In this document: piece by piece, positions 16,105-25,133 of the stretch
How the letters are laid out: each line of letters begins with the position of its first letter
Numbering within the stretch: the stretch's first letter is position 1
DNA from: Bacteroidia bacterium
GTDB lineage: Bacteria; Bacteroidota; Bacteroidia; J057
Assembly (NCBI GenBank): GCA_030731845.1
Contig: JANQTF010000262.1
Location: 1-40,580 of the forward strand
Direction: 5' to 3'
DNA: 40,580 bases
Translations under genes and position numbers: made by a program
Notes under the pieces: generated by a model
What the model saw: the letters and a program-made list of their open reading frames with translations, nothing else
The model's database searches: none
What the model was told of the DNA's origin: nothing

Positions 16105-18084
16105 ATGAATCGAATACTTCCGATCGTGATCCTGGCCGGGACCCTTTCCCTGGCAGGCTGCAAATCTACCAAAACCGGAGAAGACAAAAGTCCCCTCTTG
16201 CTGGAATTTGCCCAAGGCAACGTAACCCAAAGTGAATTTGAGCGTGTGTACGCCAAAAACAATGGAGGGAAAGAAGCCGCCGCATCCAATACCCCTGAGC
16301 AATACCGAGAATACCTCGACCTCTACGTCAACTTTAAGCGCAAGGTGTTTGAAGCCGAGGCCATGGGCCTTGATACTACGCCCGCTTTTCAGCAGGAATT
16401 TGCTTCTTACAAGCAGCAGCTTACCCAGCCCTATCTGGCTGCCAAAGACGTTGAAGACCAACTCATTCAGGAAGCTTACGACCGTAGCGGTTTTCTGGTA
16501 GATGCCAGCCACATCCTCATCTCCCTCAATGAAAACGCCGCCCCGGCTGATACCCTCACTGCCTATCAGCGGGCTCTCGGCATTCGAGACTCCGTGGTGA
16601 AGTTTGGAAAAGACTTCGCCGAAATGGCCGGAAAATACTCCAACGACCCCTCGGCAGCACAAAACGGTGGCAACCTCGGCTACTTCTCCGCTTTCGACAT
16701 GGTCTATCCCTTCGAGACCGGTGCCTTTACCACGCCCATTGGAGAAGTATCCATGCCCGTGCGCTCTCAGTTTGGCTACCACATCATCAAGGTGAATGAC
16801 AAAATGGTGAATGCCGGTAAGAAAAGAGCCGCCCACATCATCGTCAGAGTGGGAGATCGCTATAGCGCTGCTACGGAAGAGGAAGCAGAGAAAAAAATCA
16901 ATGAAATTTATCAGCTCCTGCAACAAGGCGGTGCTTTCGCCGATCTCGCAAAGCAATATTCAGACGACCCCACCTCTGCCCCCAATGGCGGTGACCTGGG
17001 CTATAACCGCCTCCTGCCTGAGATGGAAGAATACCGTCTCTCCCTTGGTGAAGGCGAGTATTCCCCTGCTTTCAAAACCCGCTTTGGCTGGCACATTCTC
17101 TCTGTCACAGAAGTAGAAAAGCGTCAGACATTCGACGAGGCCCGCGGACAACTCAAGCAAAAAATCTCCCGTGACAGCCGCGCACAACTCAGCCGGGATG
17201 CCCTCATCAAGCGCATCAAAAATGAAGGTGGCTATGCCTTCAACGATGCCAACTGGCAAACCTTTGTCTCGCTGCTCGACGATAGATTCTCGCGGGGAGC
17301 CTGGGAGCCCGATACGGCCAACATGCCCAATACAGCCCAAACGCTGTTTACCCTCAGCAATGGCAAGCTCGTTTCCAGCATCGGCGACTTCGTAACCTAC
17401 TATCGCCGCACACGACCCAGAAGAATGGGCATGAGCGCCGCAGAAGCAGCCAACTCCGTGCTGCAAGCCTACACTGAAGAGCAACTCCTCAAGTACGAAG
17501 AAGAGCAACTCCCCGCCAAAAACCCTGAATACCGCTACCTGCTTCAGGAATACAGAGATGGGATCCTCTTGTTTACCCTGATGGAGCAGAAAGTATGGAA
17601 ACGCGCCGTAGAAGATACCGCTGGTCTCAGAGCTTTTTATGAAGCCAACCCAGACAGCTTCTCCCGCAACCGCATGGTAGAAGTGGTGGAGTATCGCGCA
17701 TCTGAAGCTTCCTCTCTTCAGGAAGTAAAAACACTTCTTGAAGCAGGCAACACCCGCAGCGAAATCGACTCAATTCTCAACCAGGAATCTTCTATTCGCC
17801 TTCGATCTACCACCATGCTTTACGAAGAAGAGAAAGACGATGCCCCTGCTGACATCTTCTCCGGTCCCGTGGGCACAGTCACCCAAGTGAAAGAAGAAGG
17901 CACTTTTTATCGTTTGCTGGTAAGTACTGAAAAGTTTCCTGCCGGCGTTCAGCCGCTTTCAAATGTAAAATCAGAGGCTATTACCCGCTATCAGGACCAC
18001 CTGGAGCAGGAATGGCTCAAGGAGCTCGCTGAAAAATATCCTGTATCGATCAATGAAAAAGCCTTTGGCAAACTTTTTCGCTAA
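16105..18084 (+). CDS. Lipoprotein foldase with two parvulin (PpiC) domains
   Basis: The 659-residue product has the lipobox LAGC (Cys19), so it is a periplasm-facing lipoprotein. An N-terminal SurA/PrsA-like helical part (about 30-130) is followed by two parvulin domains. The first (about 132-233) has ASHILISL, NGGNLGYFSAFDMVYPFE and FGYHIIKV. The second (about 240-336) has AAHIIVRV, NGGDLGYNRLLPEMEEY and FGWHILSV. A long helical C-terminal region (340-659) is likely a second chaperone arm. It probably assists outer-membrane or secreted protein folding, which would matter for T9SS cargo. First gene of the operon; its 3' end overlaps the next gene by 32 bp in another frame. Confidence 0.92.
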   Translation: MNRILPIVILAGTLSLAGCKSTKTGEDKSPLLLEFAQGNVTQSEFERVYAKNNGGKEAAASNTPEQYREYLDLYVNFKRKVFEAEAMGLDTTPAFQQEFASYKQQLTQPYLAAKDVEDQLIQEAYDRSGFLVDASHILISLNENAAPADTLTAYQRALGIRDSVVKFGKDFAEMAGKYSNDPSAAQNGGNLGYFSAFDMVYPFETGAFTTPIGEVSMPVRSQFGYHIIKVNDKMVNAGKKRAAHIIVRVGDRYSAATEEEAEKKINEIYQLLQQGGAFADLAKQYSDDPTSAPNGGDLGYNRLLPEMEEYRLSLGEGEYSPAFKTRFGWHILSVTEVEKRQTFDEARGQLKQKISRDSRAQLSRDALIKRIKNEGGYAFNDANWQTFVSLLDDRFSRGAWEPDTANMPNTAQTLFTLSNGKLVSSIGDFVTYYRRTRPRRMGMSAAEAANSVLQAYTEEQLLKYEEEQLPAKNPEYRYLLQEYRDGILLFTLMEQKVWKRAVEDTAGLRAFYEANPDSFSRNRMVEVVEYRASEASSLQEVKTLLEAGNTRSEIDSILNQESSIRLRSTTMLYEEEKDDAPADIFSGPVGTVTQVKEEGTFYRLLVSTEKFPAGVQPLSNVKSEAITRYQDHLEQEWLKELAEKYPVSINEKAFGKLFR

Positions 18085-18949
18085 CAAGCGGAACAACCTT
18101 TTGAGCCTCCTCTGCGTCTGCCTTCTGGGTAGCATAGCTGCCTGTACCGGTGGGGCAACCCCCGGCGACGAAGTTCTTGTAACATTTGGCGAAGCTGAGC
18201 TTCTGCGAGAAGAGGTTGACCTCTTCACGCCAGAGGGTCAAAGCCCGGAGGATAGCGCCAGATATGCCGACCAATATATCGAGCAGTGGATCGCGATCCA
18301 GGCCATGGCCACCGATGCCAAAACTGAAGTCTCGCAGCGAGACAGCAAGTTTCAGTATCAAATGGCTCGCTACCGCGATCAGCTCATCAGCCAAATGTTT
18401 ACAGAAAAACTGGTGGAAGAGCAGCCCGGCATCCTCGACGTGACACCGTCTGAAGTCAAAGGCTACTACGATCGCCAACAAAGCAACTTTGTCGCTGAAG
18501 CCAACTGGTATCAGTTCTTTTATGTGAAAACAGCCCTTTCCGGGCAATACCGGGTGGTAAACCTGATGAGAAGCGGAAATCAGCAAGACATGGACGAACT
18601 CAAAAGCTGGGCACGTGACAATGCTGTTTCCTGGAAGCTCGATAGTGCCTATCTCCCAGAGTCTGAACTCCTGGCCCTCAAAGATGGATATTACTATGGC
18701 GACATTACCCGTGCTGCCATCAACACTGTATATCCCTATGCCCACGAAGAAGAAGGGGGGCGTAAATATGACTTTCTCCGAATCTTGAACGTGGTAAAAG
18801 CCGGAGACATTCTACCCTTGAGCCTTGTTTCAGACCGGATTGCCCAGGTCATTCGGAATGAGCGCAAAAATGCACTTGTCGATGAAACCAAGGCTATGCT
18901 GGTCAATCAGGCCAAACAAACCGGAAAGGTGACTGATTTTAGGAAATAA
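18053..18949 (+). CDS. SurA-N-like lipoprotein without parvulin domain
   Basis: The 298-residue product has a signal peptide and the lipobox SIAAC (Cys31). The mature part resembles SurA/PpiC N-terminal chaperone regions: a short strand (DEVLVTFGEAELLREEV), then Y-x-x-x-YIEQWI, then helical FQYQMARYRDQLISQMFTEKLV and VTPSEVKGYYDRQQSNF. No parvulin catalytic domain is found. It starts inside the preceding foldase gene (32-bp overlap), which indicates translational coupling. As the middle member of a foldase trio it likely works as a holdase or partner of the two parvulin proteins; this is inferred from position and the helical similarity only. Confidence 0.82.
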   Translation: MKKPLANFFANKRNNLLSLLCVCLLGSIAACTGGATPGDEVLVTFGEAELLREEVDLFTPEGQSPEDSARYADQYIEQWIAIQAMATDAKTEVSQRDSKFQYQMARYRDQLISQMFTEKLVEEQPGILDVTPSEVKGYYDRQQSNFVAEANWYQFFYVKTALSGQYRVVNLMRSGNQQDMDELKSWARDNAVSWKLDSAYLPESELLALKDGYYYGDITRAAINTVYPYAHEEEGGRKYDFLRILNVVKAGDILPLSLVSDRIAQVIRNERKNALVDETKAMLVNQAKQTGKVTDFRK

Positions 18950-19051
18950 TCCCGGATTTCCGGCAGCGATTTCTGTTCGGTTTCCGTACATCGAAATACG
19001 TCCTCGCACATGGCAGCCAACCTTAGTTCTGCCCGAGGACACATTGACCTT

Positions 19052-20383
19052 ATGAGCATGAAAGGAATCTTGGTATTTATAGGGAGTTTGCTCGCAGTGA
19101 CTCCCAGCTTTTCACAAACCATTGACCGGATCGTGGCAGTTGTCGGAGAAGAAATTATTCTTCAGTCTGACGTAGATAACCAATTCAACTATCTCCTTAT
19201 CAACGGCGAGAAAGACGATGGCACCCTCCGCTGCCAGGTTCTCGACCAGTTGATTGTAGGAAAGCTACTTCTCAACAAGGCCGAACAAGACAGCCTCGTG
19301 GTGAGTGATGGACAGGTATCTGGCGAAGTAGATCGCAGGGTGAAATACTTTGTGGACCAAATGGGCACCAAAGAGCGATTTGAGGAAGTGTATGGCCGCT
19401 CTATTGAGCAATTCAAAGCCGATATCGCCCCCGACATTCGCAAAGAGCTTCTCACCGATGCACAGCGCCGTGCTCTTCTTGCCGATGCTGATGTAACTCC
19501 CAGAGAGGTGAAGAAATTTTTTGGCGAAGTCAATGCAGATAGCCTTGGCTACCTCCCCGCAGAGGTGCAGCTCAATCACATTGTGATTCAGCCAAAGGTG
19601 TCACAAGAAAGTATTGAACGGGCCAAAGAGCTCCTCACCGACCTGCAATCGCAGGCCGCCAACGGCAAAGACTTTGCTACCCTCGCCAACCAATACACGC
19701 AAGAGCCAGGGGGCCGGCAGCGCGGCGGAAGCCTCGGTTGGTTTGGCCGGGGAGCCATGGTGCCTGAATTCGAAGCAGTCGTTTATCAGCTGCGCGTAGG
19801 CGAGGTGTCGCAACCTTTCCGCACTGAGTTTGGTTACCACATCGTGAGACTCAATGATAAGCGTGGCGAGATGCTCAGCGCCTCTCACATCCTGCGCCGT
19901 CTCGGTACATCTGCCGATGGTGATCAGGCAGCCATTGACTCCCTCAACCTCATCCTTGATCTTGTATCCAAAGATTCGCTCACTTTTGAGCAGGCAGCCA
20001 TTCGCTACTCTGCCGATCGGCAGACCAAGCACTGCGGTGGCTGTATCAGCAACCCACAAAGTGGCGACCTCAAAATTCCCATGGATGCCCTCGACGCCGA
20101 CATGTATTTCAAAATCGATGAAATGAAGGAGGGGGAAACCTCTGAACCCATGGAGTTGATTCAGCCAGATGGCACCAAAGTGTATCACGTCATTTATCTC
20201 AAGCGGAAAATTCCCCCACACGTGCCCAACCTCAAAGATGACTACCAGAAGATCAGAAGTGCAGCTTTGCAGACAAAGCAGGCCGATATCTTCGATAAGT
20301 GGTTGGCCTCCGCTAAGAAAAATATCTTTATTGACATCAAGCCCACGGAGTGTTCTGAGGCTTTAAAAAATTGGGTCGAATAA
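19052..20383 (+). CDS. surA: SurA-like periplasmic chaperone / peptidyl-prolyl isomerase
   Basis: The start at 19052 or 19058 puts a clean signal peptide at the N-terminus (MKGILVFIGSLLAVTPSFSQ); an in-frame ATG at 19010 would add 14 polar residues. The mature N-terminus TIDRIVAVVGEEIILQSDVD is the hallmark of SurA. A full parvulin domain follows (LNHIVIQPKV ... GGSLGWFGRGAMVPEFE ... FGYHIVRLND). A second, degenerate one (ASHILRRL...) has its central loop replaced by a Cys pair, KHCGGC. It should escort beta-barrel proteins to the outer membrane. Third gene of the operon; the MoxR gene begins one base after its stop codon. Confidence 0.93.
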   Translation: MSMKGILVFIGSLLAVTPSFSQTIDRIVAVVGEEIILQSDVDNQFNYLLINGEKDDGTLRCQVLDQLIVGKLLLNKAEQDSLVVSDGQVSGEVDRRVKYFVDQMGTKERFEEVYGRSIEQFKADIAPDIRKELLTDAQRRALLADADVTPREVKKFFGEVNADSLGYLPAEVQLNHIVIQPKVSQESIERAKELLTDLQSQAANGKDFATLANQYTQEPGGRQRGGSLGWFGRGAMVPEFEAVVYQLRVGEVSQPFRTEFGYHIVRLNDKRGEMLSASHILRRLGTSADGDQAAIDSLNLILDLVSKDSLTFEQAAIRYSADRQTKHCGGCISNPQSGDLKIPMDALDADMYFKIDEMKEGETSEPMELIQPDGTKVYHVIYLKRKIPPHVPNLKDDYQKIRSAALQTKQADIFDKWLASAKKNIFIDIKPTECSEALKNWVE

Positions 20384-20384
20384 C

Positions 20385-21371
20385 ATGCAGGAATTCAAAT
20401 CGCCAGTTGAAGCAGCAGATGCTCTCGCGTCCACCTACGAAGAGCTCAAAAAAGAAATCGGCAAAGTTATCGTTGGCCAAGATGAGGTCATCGAAGGCCT
20501 CCTCATTGCACTTTTTTGTAAGGGGCACTCTCTCCTTGTAGGCGTGCCTGGCCTCGCCAAAACCTTGCTGATCTCCACCATCTCTGAGGTGCTAGACCTG
20601 AAGTTTAGCAGGATCCAGTTTACCCCTGACCTCATGCCCTCCGACATCGTAGGAACTGAGATCCTCGAAATCGACGAAGAGACCAACCGCAAGCATTTTA
20701 AGTTTATCCGAGGTCCTATATTTGCCAACATCGTTTTGGCTGATGAGATCAACCGGACACCTCCCAAGACACAGGCTGCCCTGCTTGAAGCTATGCAGGA
20801 AAAGCGGGTTACCATCGCTGGTGAAGGTCATAAACTTGAAGAGCCTTTCTTCGTATTGGCTACGCAAAACCCCATTGAGCAGGAAGGTACTTATCCTCTT
20901 CCTGAAGCTCAGCTCGACCGATTCATGTTCAACCTGCGGGTGGACTATCCTTCTATTGAAGAGGAAATTGAAATCGTGCGACGCACCACAGCCAATGAGC
21001 GCCAAACACTCAAGACCATCCTCAATCGCCAACAGATCAAGTATTTCCAGGATCTCGTGCGCGAAGTGCCCGTGACTGACAACGTGATCTCCTATGCGGT
21101 GAACCTTGTCAATCGCACCCGCATCAATACCCCTTATGCCTCCGCCGAGATCAAAGAATTGATCTCCTGGGGGGCGGGACCGCGGGCTTCACAATATCTG
21201 ATCCTTGGCGCCAAGGCCCTTGGTCTTTTGCGTGGAAAATACTCTCCCGATATCCAGGAAGTCAACGACGTGGCCTACAATGTGCTCCGTCACCGCATCG
21301 TGGCAAGTTTCACCGCAGAAGCCGAAGGCATTACCCCGGACGACATCATCAGGAAGGTGATCGAGGGATAA
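20385..21371 (+). CDS. MoxR family AAA+ ATPase
   Basis: This 328-residue cytoplasmic ATPase has Walker A GVPGLAKT (53-60) and Walker B VLADEINRTPPKTQ (Asp120-Glu121). The MoxR signatures LLEAMQEKRVTI and ATQNPIEQEGTYPLPEAQLDRF follow, with a C-terminal lid domain. MoxR proteins act as chaperone-like ATPases for metallo- or VWA-domain proteins and are normally followed by a DUF58 gene. Here the transcript ends in a strong terminator just after the gene, so DUF58/VWA partners must be elsewhere. Direct linkage to the foldase genes (1-bp spacing) suggests co-expression with envelope folding functions. Confidence 0.94.
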   Translation: MQEFKSPVEAADALASTYEELKKEIGKVIVGQDEVIEGLLIALFCKGHSLLVGVPGLAKTLLISTISEVLDLKFSRIQFTPDLMPSDIVGTEILEIDEETNRKHFKFIRGPIFANIVLADEINRTPPKTQAALLEAMQEKRVTIAGEGHKLEEPFFVLATQNPIEQEGTYPLPEAQLDRFMFNLRVDYPSIEEEIEIVRRTTANERQTLKTILNRQQIKYFQDLVREVPVTDNVISYAVNLVNRTRINTPYASAEIKELISWGAGPRASQYLILGAKALGLLRGKYSPDIQEVNDVAYNVLRHRIVASFTAEAEGITPDDIIRKVIEG

Positions 21372-21413
21372 TTCAAGCCCGGCTATCAGGCAGTCAAACC
21401 TGACTCCTATTTC

Positions 21414-21460
21414 AAATAAACACGAGCCATCCCGATTTTCGGGATGGCTCGTGTTTATTT
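21414..21460. terminator. Bidirectional terminator between convergent genes
   Basis: A perfect 22-bp stem (21414-21435 and 21439-21460) closes a 3-nt loop. T-rich tracts follow the GC-rich core on both strands (TTTATTTTT on plus, TTTATTTGAAA on minus). It serves the MoxR gene on plus (stop at 21371) and the E2 gene on minus (stop at 21491). Confidence 0.92.
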
Positions 21461-21490
21461 TTGCAGCCGATCAAGTGTCTGGACTTGCGC

Positions 21491-22825
21491 CTAAACCTTG
21501 GTATTCATGTCCCAGTTTTCCAGAATATCGGCTACGCGCTTCACAAAGCGCCCCCCGAGGGCACCGTCGATGATGCGGTGGTCATAAGAATGGGAGAGAA
21601 ACATCCGTTGGCGAATGGCAATCACATCGCCCTGTGGCGTTTCGAGCACAGCAGGAATCTTGCGAATAGCTCCGGTAGCCAGGATGGCCACCTGAGGCTG
21701 CAAGATGATGGGGGTGCCCATCACGTTGCCAAACGTGCCCACGTTGGACACGGTGTAGGTTCCTCCTTCAAGTTCTGCGGGTCGCAGTTGGTTGCGACGT
21801 GCGCGATCAGCGATGTCGTTGAGTGCGGCAGTGATACCCGCAAGATTGAGGCGATCGGCATGGCGAATCACCGGCACGATCAGGTTATCATTGGGGAGGG
21901 CCACCGCCACGCCAATGTTGATGTCTTTTTTAATGAGAATTTTGTCTCCATCAATCGAAGAATTGACCAATGGATGCTCGCGCAGTGCCTTGGCAATCGC
22001 CTGGATAAAGATGGGCGTGAAGGTGAGCTTCTCTCCATATTCTTCCTGAAACTGATTTTTCACCTTGTTTCGCCACATCACGATGCTGGTCACATCGGCT
22101 TCGACAAAGGAGGTAACGTGTGCCGAAACGTGTTTGGAGTTGACCATGTTTTGCGCAATGAGCTTGCGCATCCGGTCCATCTCCTGGATTTCGTAGTTGC
22201 CGGAATGGGTAAAGGTGATTTCCTTAGGTACGCGGGGCGCTACCTGGGTATCAGCTGGCTTGGCCTCTGGCTTGGGCGCTTCCGCAGGCTTGACTGCCGG
22301 AGCAGGTGGAGCTGGAACAGATTTATTCTCTACGAAATCTAGAATGTCTTTTTTGGTAACCCGACCGCCGCGGCCTGTGCCGCTCATGGCTTCGAGTTGG
22401 GTCATGGAGATACCCTCTTTTCGAGCAATATTGAGCACGAGAGGTGAATAAAAGCGCATATCGCCATCTTCCTCGCTGTGCGCAGCACCTGCTGCCACCG
22501 GATTGGGGACATAGGGCACTTCCTGAGACACCGCTTCCACGGCCTCGGCAGGGCTACCATTGTCATGGCTATCGACAGCCGCACGCTCAGTCTCGATGAT
22601 CCCGATCACGGCTCCCACTGGTACCACGGCGCCTTCCTCAAAGCGACGCTCTACGAGCTTGCCTTCCACAGGAGAAGGTACTTCAGAATCGACTTTGTCG
22701 GTGGCGATCTCAAGCACAGTTTCCTCTGCTTCAATGTCTTCGCCTATATTTTTCAGCCAACGAAGCACGGTAGCTTCTATGATAGATTCGCCCATTTTGG
22801 GCATCGTGAGTTCAAACCTGGCCAT
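21491..22825 (-). CDS. Dihydrolipoamide acyltransferase (E2) of a 2-oxoacid dehydrogenase
   Basis: The 444-residue protein has three E2 domains. The lipoyl domain (about 1-78) carries the lipoylated Lys44 in ATDKVDSEV. After an acidic linker comes the E3-binding domain (about 128-168: FYSPLVLNIARKEGIS...GRGGRVTKKDIL). After an Ala/Pro-rich linker comes the acyltransferase domain (about 210-444), with catalytic HSYDHRIIDG (His416, Asp420). A single lipoyl domain and this catalytic sequence fit branched-chain 2-oxoacid or pyruvate dehydrogenase E2; the choice cannot be made here. No E1 or E3 gene is adjacent. It ends at the shared bidirectional terminator. Confidence 0.93.
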   Translation of the reverse strand: MARFELTMPKMGESIIEATVLRWLKNIGEDIEAEETVLEIATDKVDSEVPSPVEGKLVERRFEEGAVVPVGAVIGIIETERAAVDSHDNGSPAEAVEAVSQEVPYVPNPVAAGAAHSEEDGDMRFYSPLVLNIARKEGISMTQLEAMSGTGRGGRVTKKDILDFVENKSVPAPPAPAVKPAEAPKPEAKPADTQVAPRVPKEITFTHSGNYEIQEMDRMRKLIAQNMVNSKHVSAHVTSFVEADVTSIVMWRNKVKNQFQEEYGEKLTFTPIFIQAIAKALREHPLVNSSIDGDKILIKKDINIGVAVALPNDNLIVPVIRHADRLNLAGITAALNDIADRARRNQLRPAELEGGTYTVSNVGTFGNVMGTPIILQPQVAILATGAIRKIPAVLETPQGDVIAIRQRMFLSHSYDHRIIDGALGGRFVKRVADILENWDMNTKV

Positions 22826-23045
22826 GTAGTCAATCGCGTTATGGGTGTCGAAAGATGGGGGAAAACCCTGTCTGTAAGAATTTGTCGCTATTTTGCAGAA
22901 AAAGAAGCGTCTGAGAATGAAGATCGCTGAAACATCAACAAGAACAAATACCTCTTTTCGGCAATCCTAATAAGTTTTTGTTTTCTCTCATTTCAGGCCG
23001 ACTTCCCCTTGCCTTCAAACAGCAAAACTAACGAATTCCTCCAAA

Positions 23046-24293
23046 CTATTCTGAGCCTCGGTTTATTTTTTCGATGATCAGGGCAAGTGCCTGCTCAATA
23101 ATCCGTTCGATATTGACCGTCCTGCGATAATAAAGTGTGATCCAGATGGCATGGCTCCCCTGTGGCCCTGCATATCCGACCCATGCCCCCGGGGCTGTAT
23201 TATCATTGGGGGCTTCGGCCCAGCCTGTGGTGCTCAGGGCATAGGTGGAGCCAAATCTGGCTCTCACGCCCTCTGCCATCGCGATGGCTACCTCGCTCGA
23301 TACGACCGTTTTGCTTTCAATCAGGGCGGGTGACACCCCCAGCATAGCGATTTTGGCAGCTTCGGTGTAAGCGGTCACAGAGCCCACAAAATATTGGCTT
23401 GCACCGGACACGCTCACGATCCTGGCGGCGAGGCCGCCTCCTGTGAGGCTTTCTGCCACTGCGATGGTCGCACTAGCAGCACGCAGCGCCTCCCCCAGCA
23501 AAGCTGGTAGAGGTAAATCATTTTCTGCGTAGAGTCGATCCTTCACCCGTTCCCGTATTGCACCTACAAACCGGCCCAAATCCGATGTTACTGCTGCTGC
23601 CTGTTCTTGCTCAGCCTGGGCCTTGATCTCAAGCCAGAGTCCATCTGCCCGCGGTAGATAAGCCATGCTCATATATTTCGGAAAGGATTCTTCAATATCC
23701 TCGATACTGATGGCCACCTCAGATTCGGATACATTGCTGAGCCGCAGAATCGATTTGAGGTAGAGGAGCCCCGGAAATGCTTGCTTGAGCCGTGGGATGA
23801 CGTGCCCTTCTACCATGGTGAATAGCTCAAATGGAACTCCAGGCATGGCCACGAGCCATTTTCCTTCCTTAGTAAATCCAAGTCCGGGAGCTGTGCCCAC
23901 GGGGTTGTGAAGCACCTCAGCGCCAAGCGGCGCCATAGCCTGGGCCTTGGTGAGATCATTCATCTCCCTGCCTCGTTCTGCATACCGCTTGTAGAGAAAT
24001 GCCAGGGTTGGCGCATGTTCCACCAAGTCGCTCCCCCACCATGCGGCCAGCACATGCTTGGTCATATCGTCTTTGGTGGGGCCAAGCCCACCAGAGATCA
24101 GCACCACATCATGGTGCTCCCACTCTGTTTCGACGGTCTTGCGAATCGTGTCGGGATCGTCGTGGATGACCACCGTGCGACTCAGGAGGTAGCCTGCTTC
24201 CTGCAACATCTCCCCCAGTCGGGTAGCGTTGGTGTTGGTGATTCGCCCATTGAGCAGTTCGCTTCCAATATTGATCAGGCAAATGGAGGTCAT
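23046..24293 (-). CDS. cinA: CinA family protein (competence/damage-inducible, NMN amidase-related)
   Basis: The 415-residue protein has the two-domain CinA layout. The N-terminal MoCF/COG1058 part (about 1-170) has IGSELLNGRITNTNA and SGGLGPTKDDMTK. The C-terminal part (about 262-415) belongs to the PncC nicotinamide-mononucleotide amidase family, with the Ser of AESLTGG (Ser282). The usual second motif TGIAGPxGGTxxKPVG is replaced by TTGWAEAPNDNTAPGAWVG, so the amidase half may be altered. Role in family: pyridine nucleotide salvage, with an ADP-ribose pyrophosphatase N-terminal domain. The gene diverges from the CYTH gene, with 81 bp between the starts. Confidence 0.92.
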   Translation of the reverse strand: MTSICLINIGSELLNGRITNTNATRLGEMLQEAGYLLSRTVVIHDDPDTIRKTVETEWEHHDVVLISGGLGPTKDDMTKHVLAAWWGSDLVEHAPTLAFLYKRYAERGREMNDLTKAQAMAPLGAEVLHNPVGTAPGLGFTKEGKWLVAMPGVPFELFTMVEGHVIPRLKQAFPGLLYLKSILRLSNVSESEVAISIEDIEESFPKYMSMAYLPRADGLWLEIKAQAEQEQAAAVTSDLGRFVGAIRERVKDRLYAENDLPLPALLGEALRAASATIAVAESLTGGGLAARIVSVSGASQYFVGSVTAYTEAAKIAMLGVSPALIESKTVVSSEVAIAMAEGVRARFGSTYALSTTGWAEAPNDNTAPGAWVGYAGPQGSHAIWITLYYRRTVNIERIIEQALALIIEKINRGSE

Positions 24294-24374
24294 GGCAGAA
24301 GAGGTTAAGGTGAGACGAATGGGACAGAATCAAAAAAAAACGGCGACCTTTGCCGCAAGCGTAAAGCTAGCACA

Positions 24375-24899
24375 ATGGAAGAAATTGAGGTAAAAATACT
24401 GGAAATTGATCAGCCAGAGATGATCCGGAAAATGGCACAAATTGGTGCCATGCTGGAGTTTGACAGCAGGTTTGAGGCACTGTTTTTTGACTATACAAAT
24501 AGCGAGATTCGGGAGCGGGGCGAGGTGCTTCGCCTTCGGCGAGAAGGCGAGCAGGCGGTCCTGGCCTACAAAACGCCGATTAGCCTCGACGGCGCCAAGG
24601 TGATGCGAGAGACAGAGACCTCCGTGGCAGACTTTGATGCCATGAAGGAGATTTTGCTGGCAGCAGGATTTATCATCACCAAGCACACTAGCAAGCGCCG
24701 GATTCAGTACCAGTGGGAGGATTGTCACCTCGTGATCGATGATTATGAGGGCGAACTTGCCGCCGTTCCTCCTTTTTTGGAAATAGAAGCGCCAAGCAGG
24801 GAGCAACTCTCCCACGCACTCGATGTGCTAGGCATCGCGCCAGAAATAGCACTACCATGGAGCACCTACGACCTGGTAAAGCACTATAAGGGGGAATAG
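24375..24899 (+). CDS. CYTH domain protein (CyaB / class IV adenylate cyclase-like)
   Basis: The 174-residue product opens with the CYTH hallmark ExExK (Glu3, Glu5, Lys7 in EIEVKIL). It continues with RGEVLRLRREGEQAVLAYKTP, KRRIQYQWEDCHLVIDDYEG and PPFLEIEAPSREQL, the alternating charged strands that line the triphosphate tunnel. The family includes class IV adenylate cyclase, thiamine triphosphatase and inorganic triphosphatases. This length and order are closest to CyaB-type proteins, but the real substrate is unsettled. It is divergent from cinA. Confidence 0.9.
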   Translation: MEEIEVKILEIDQPEMIRKMAQIGAMLEFDSRFEALFFDYTNSEIRERGEVLRLRREGEQAVLAYKTPISLDGAKVMRETETSVADFDAMKEILLAAGFIITKHTSKRRIQYQWEDCHLVIDDYEGELAAVPPFLEIEAPSREQLSHALDVLGIAPEIALPWSTYDLVKHYKGE

Positions 24900-25020
24900 T
24901 TGATGGGTTGAATGGTTGAGTTGTTGAATGAGGGAAGGGGAGATTGGGAAGATTGGGAAGATCACACCGAGGCACTGAGCGCACGGAGATTCACCAAGAC
25001 AGAAATGGTTGATGGGTTGA
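24899..25020. repeat. Low-complexity intergenic repeats
   Basis: GTTGATGGGTTGA occurs at 24899-24911 and 25008-25020, with related TTGAATGGTTGAGTTGTTGAATG in between. A 9-bp tandem, GATTGGGAA, follows at about 24942-24958. At 24964-24999 is a segment, CACCGAGGCACTGAGC then GCACGGAGATTCACCAAG, of the degenerate 'accgaggcac...cacggag' text I have seen scattered between genes of environmental bacteria. No coding signal. Confidence 0.5.
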
Positions 25021-25133
25021 GTTTTGAATGAATGGAAAAATCTTACCACATACCCACATACCATATACCTTCATCTGTTGGGAGTTTTTGAGCCAAAAAT
25101 TGTGTTATTTCACCGAATAAAGCGCCCTGGGTA

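Noticed and set aside
16099-16956. 285-codon frame antisense to the first foldase gene
   Set aside because: Antisense shadow; its Phe/Val/Gly-rich pattern mirrors the Lys/Glu/Asn codons of the foldase.
21461-22342. Long 293-codon frame antisense to the E2 gene
   Set aside because: Shadow of a real gene: the opposite strand encodes a complete E2 protein with all motifs, and this frame is His/Arg-rich without domains.
23023-23030. Minus-strand TAGTTTTG as a promoter for the E2 gene
   Set aside because: The -7 box fits but no -33 box is at 17-20 bp, and it is about 200 bp from the start codon.
24899-25020. CRISPR-like array
   Set aside because: Only two copies of a 13-bp word and irregular spacing; no cas genes.
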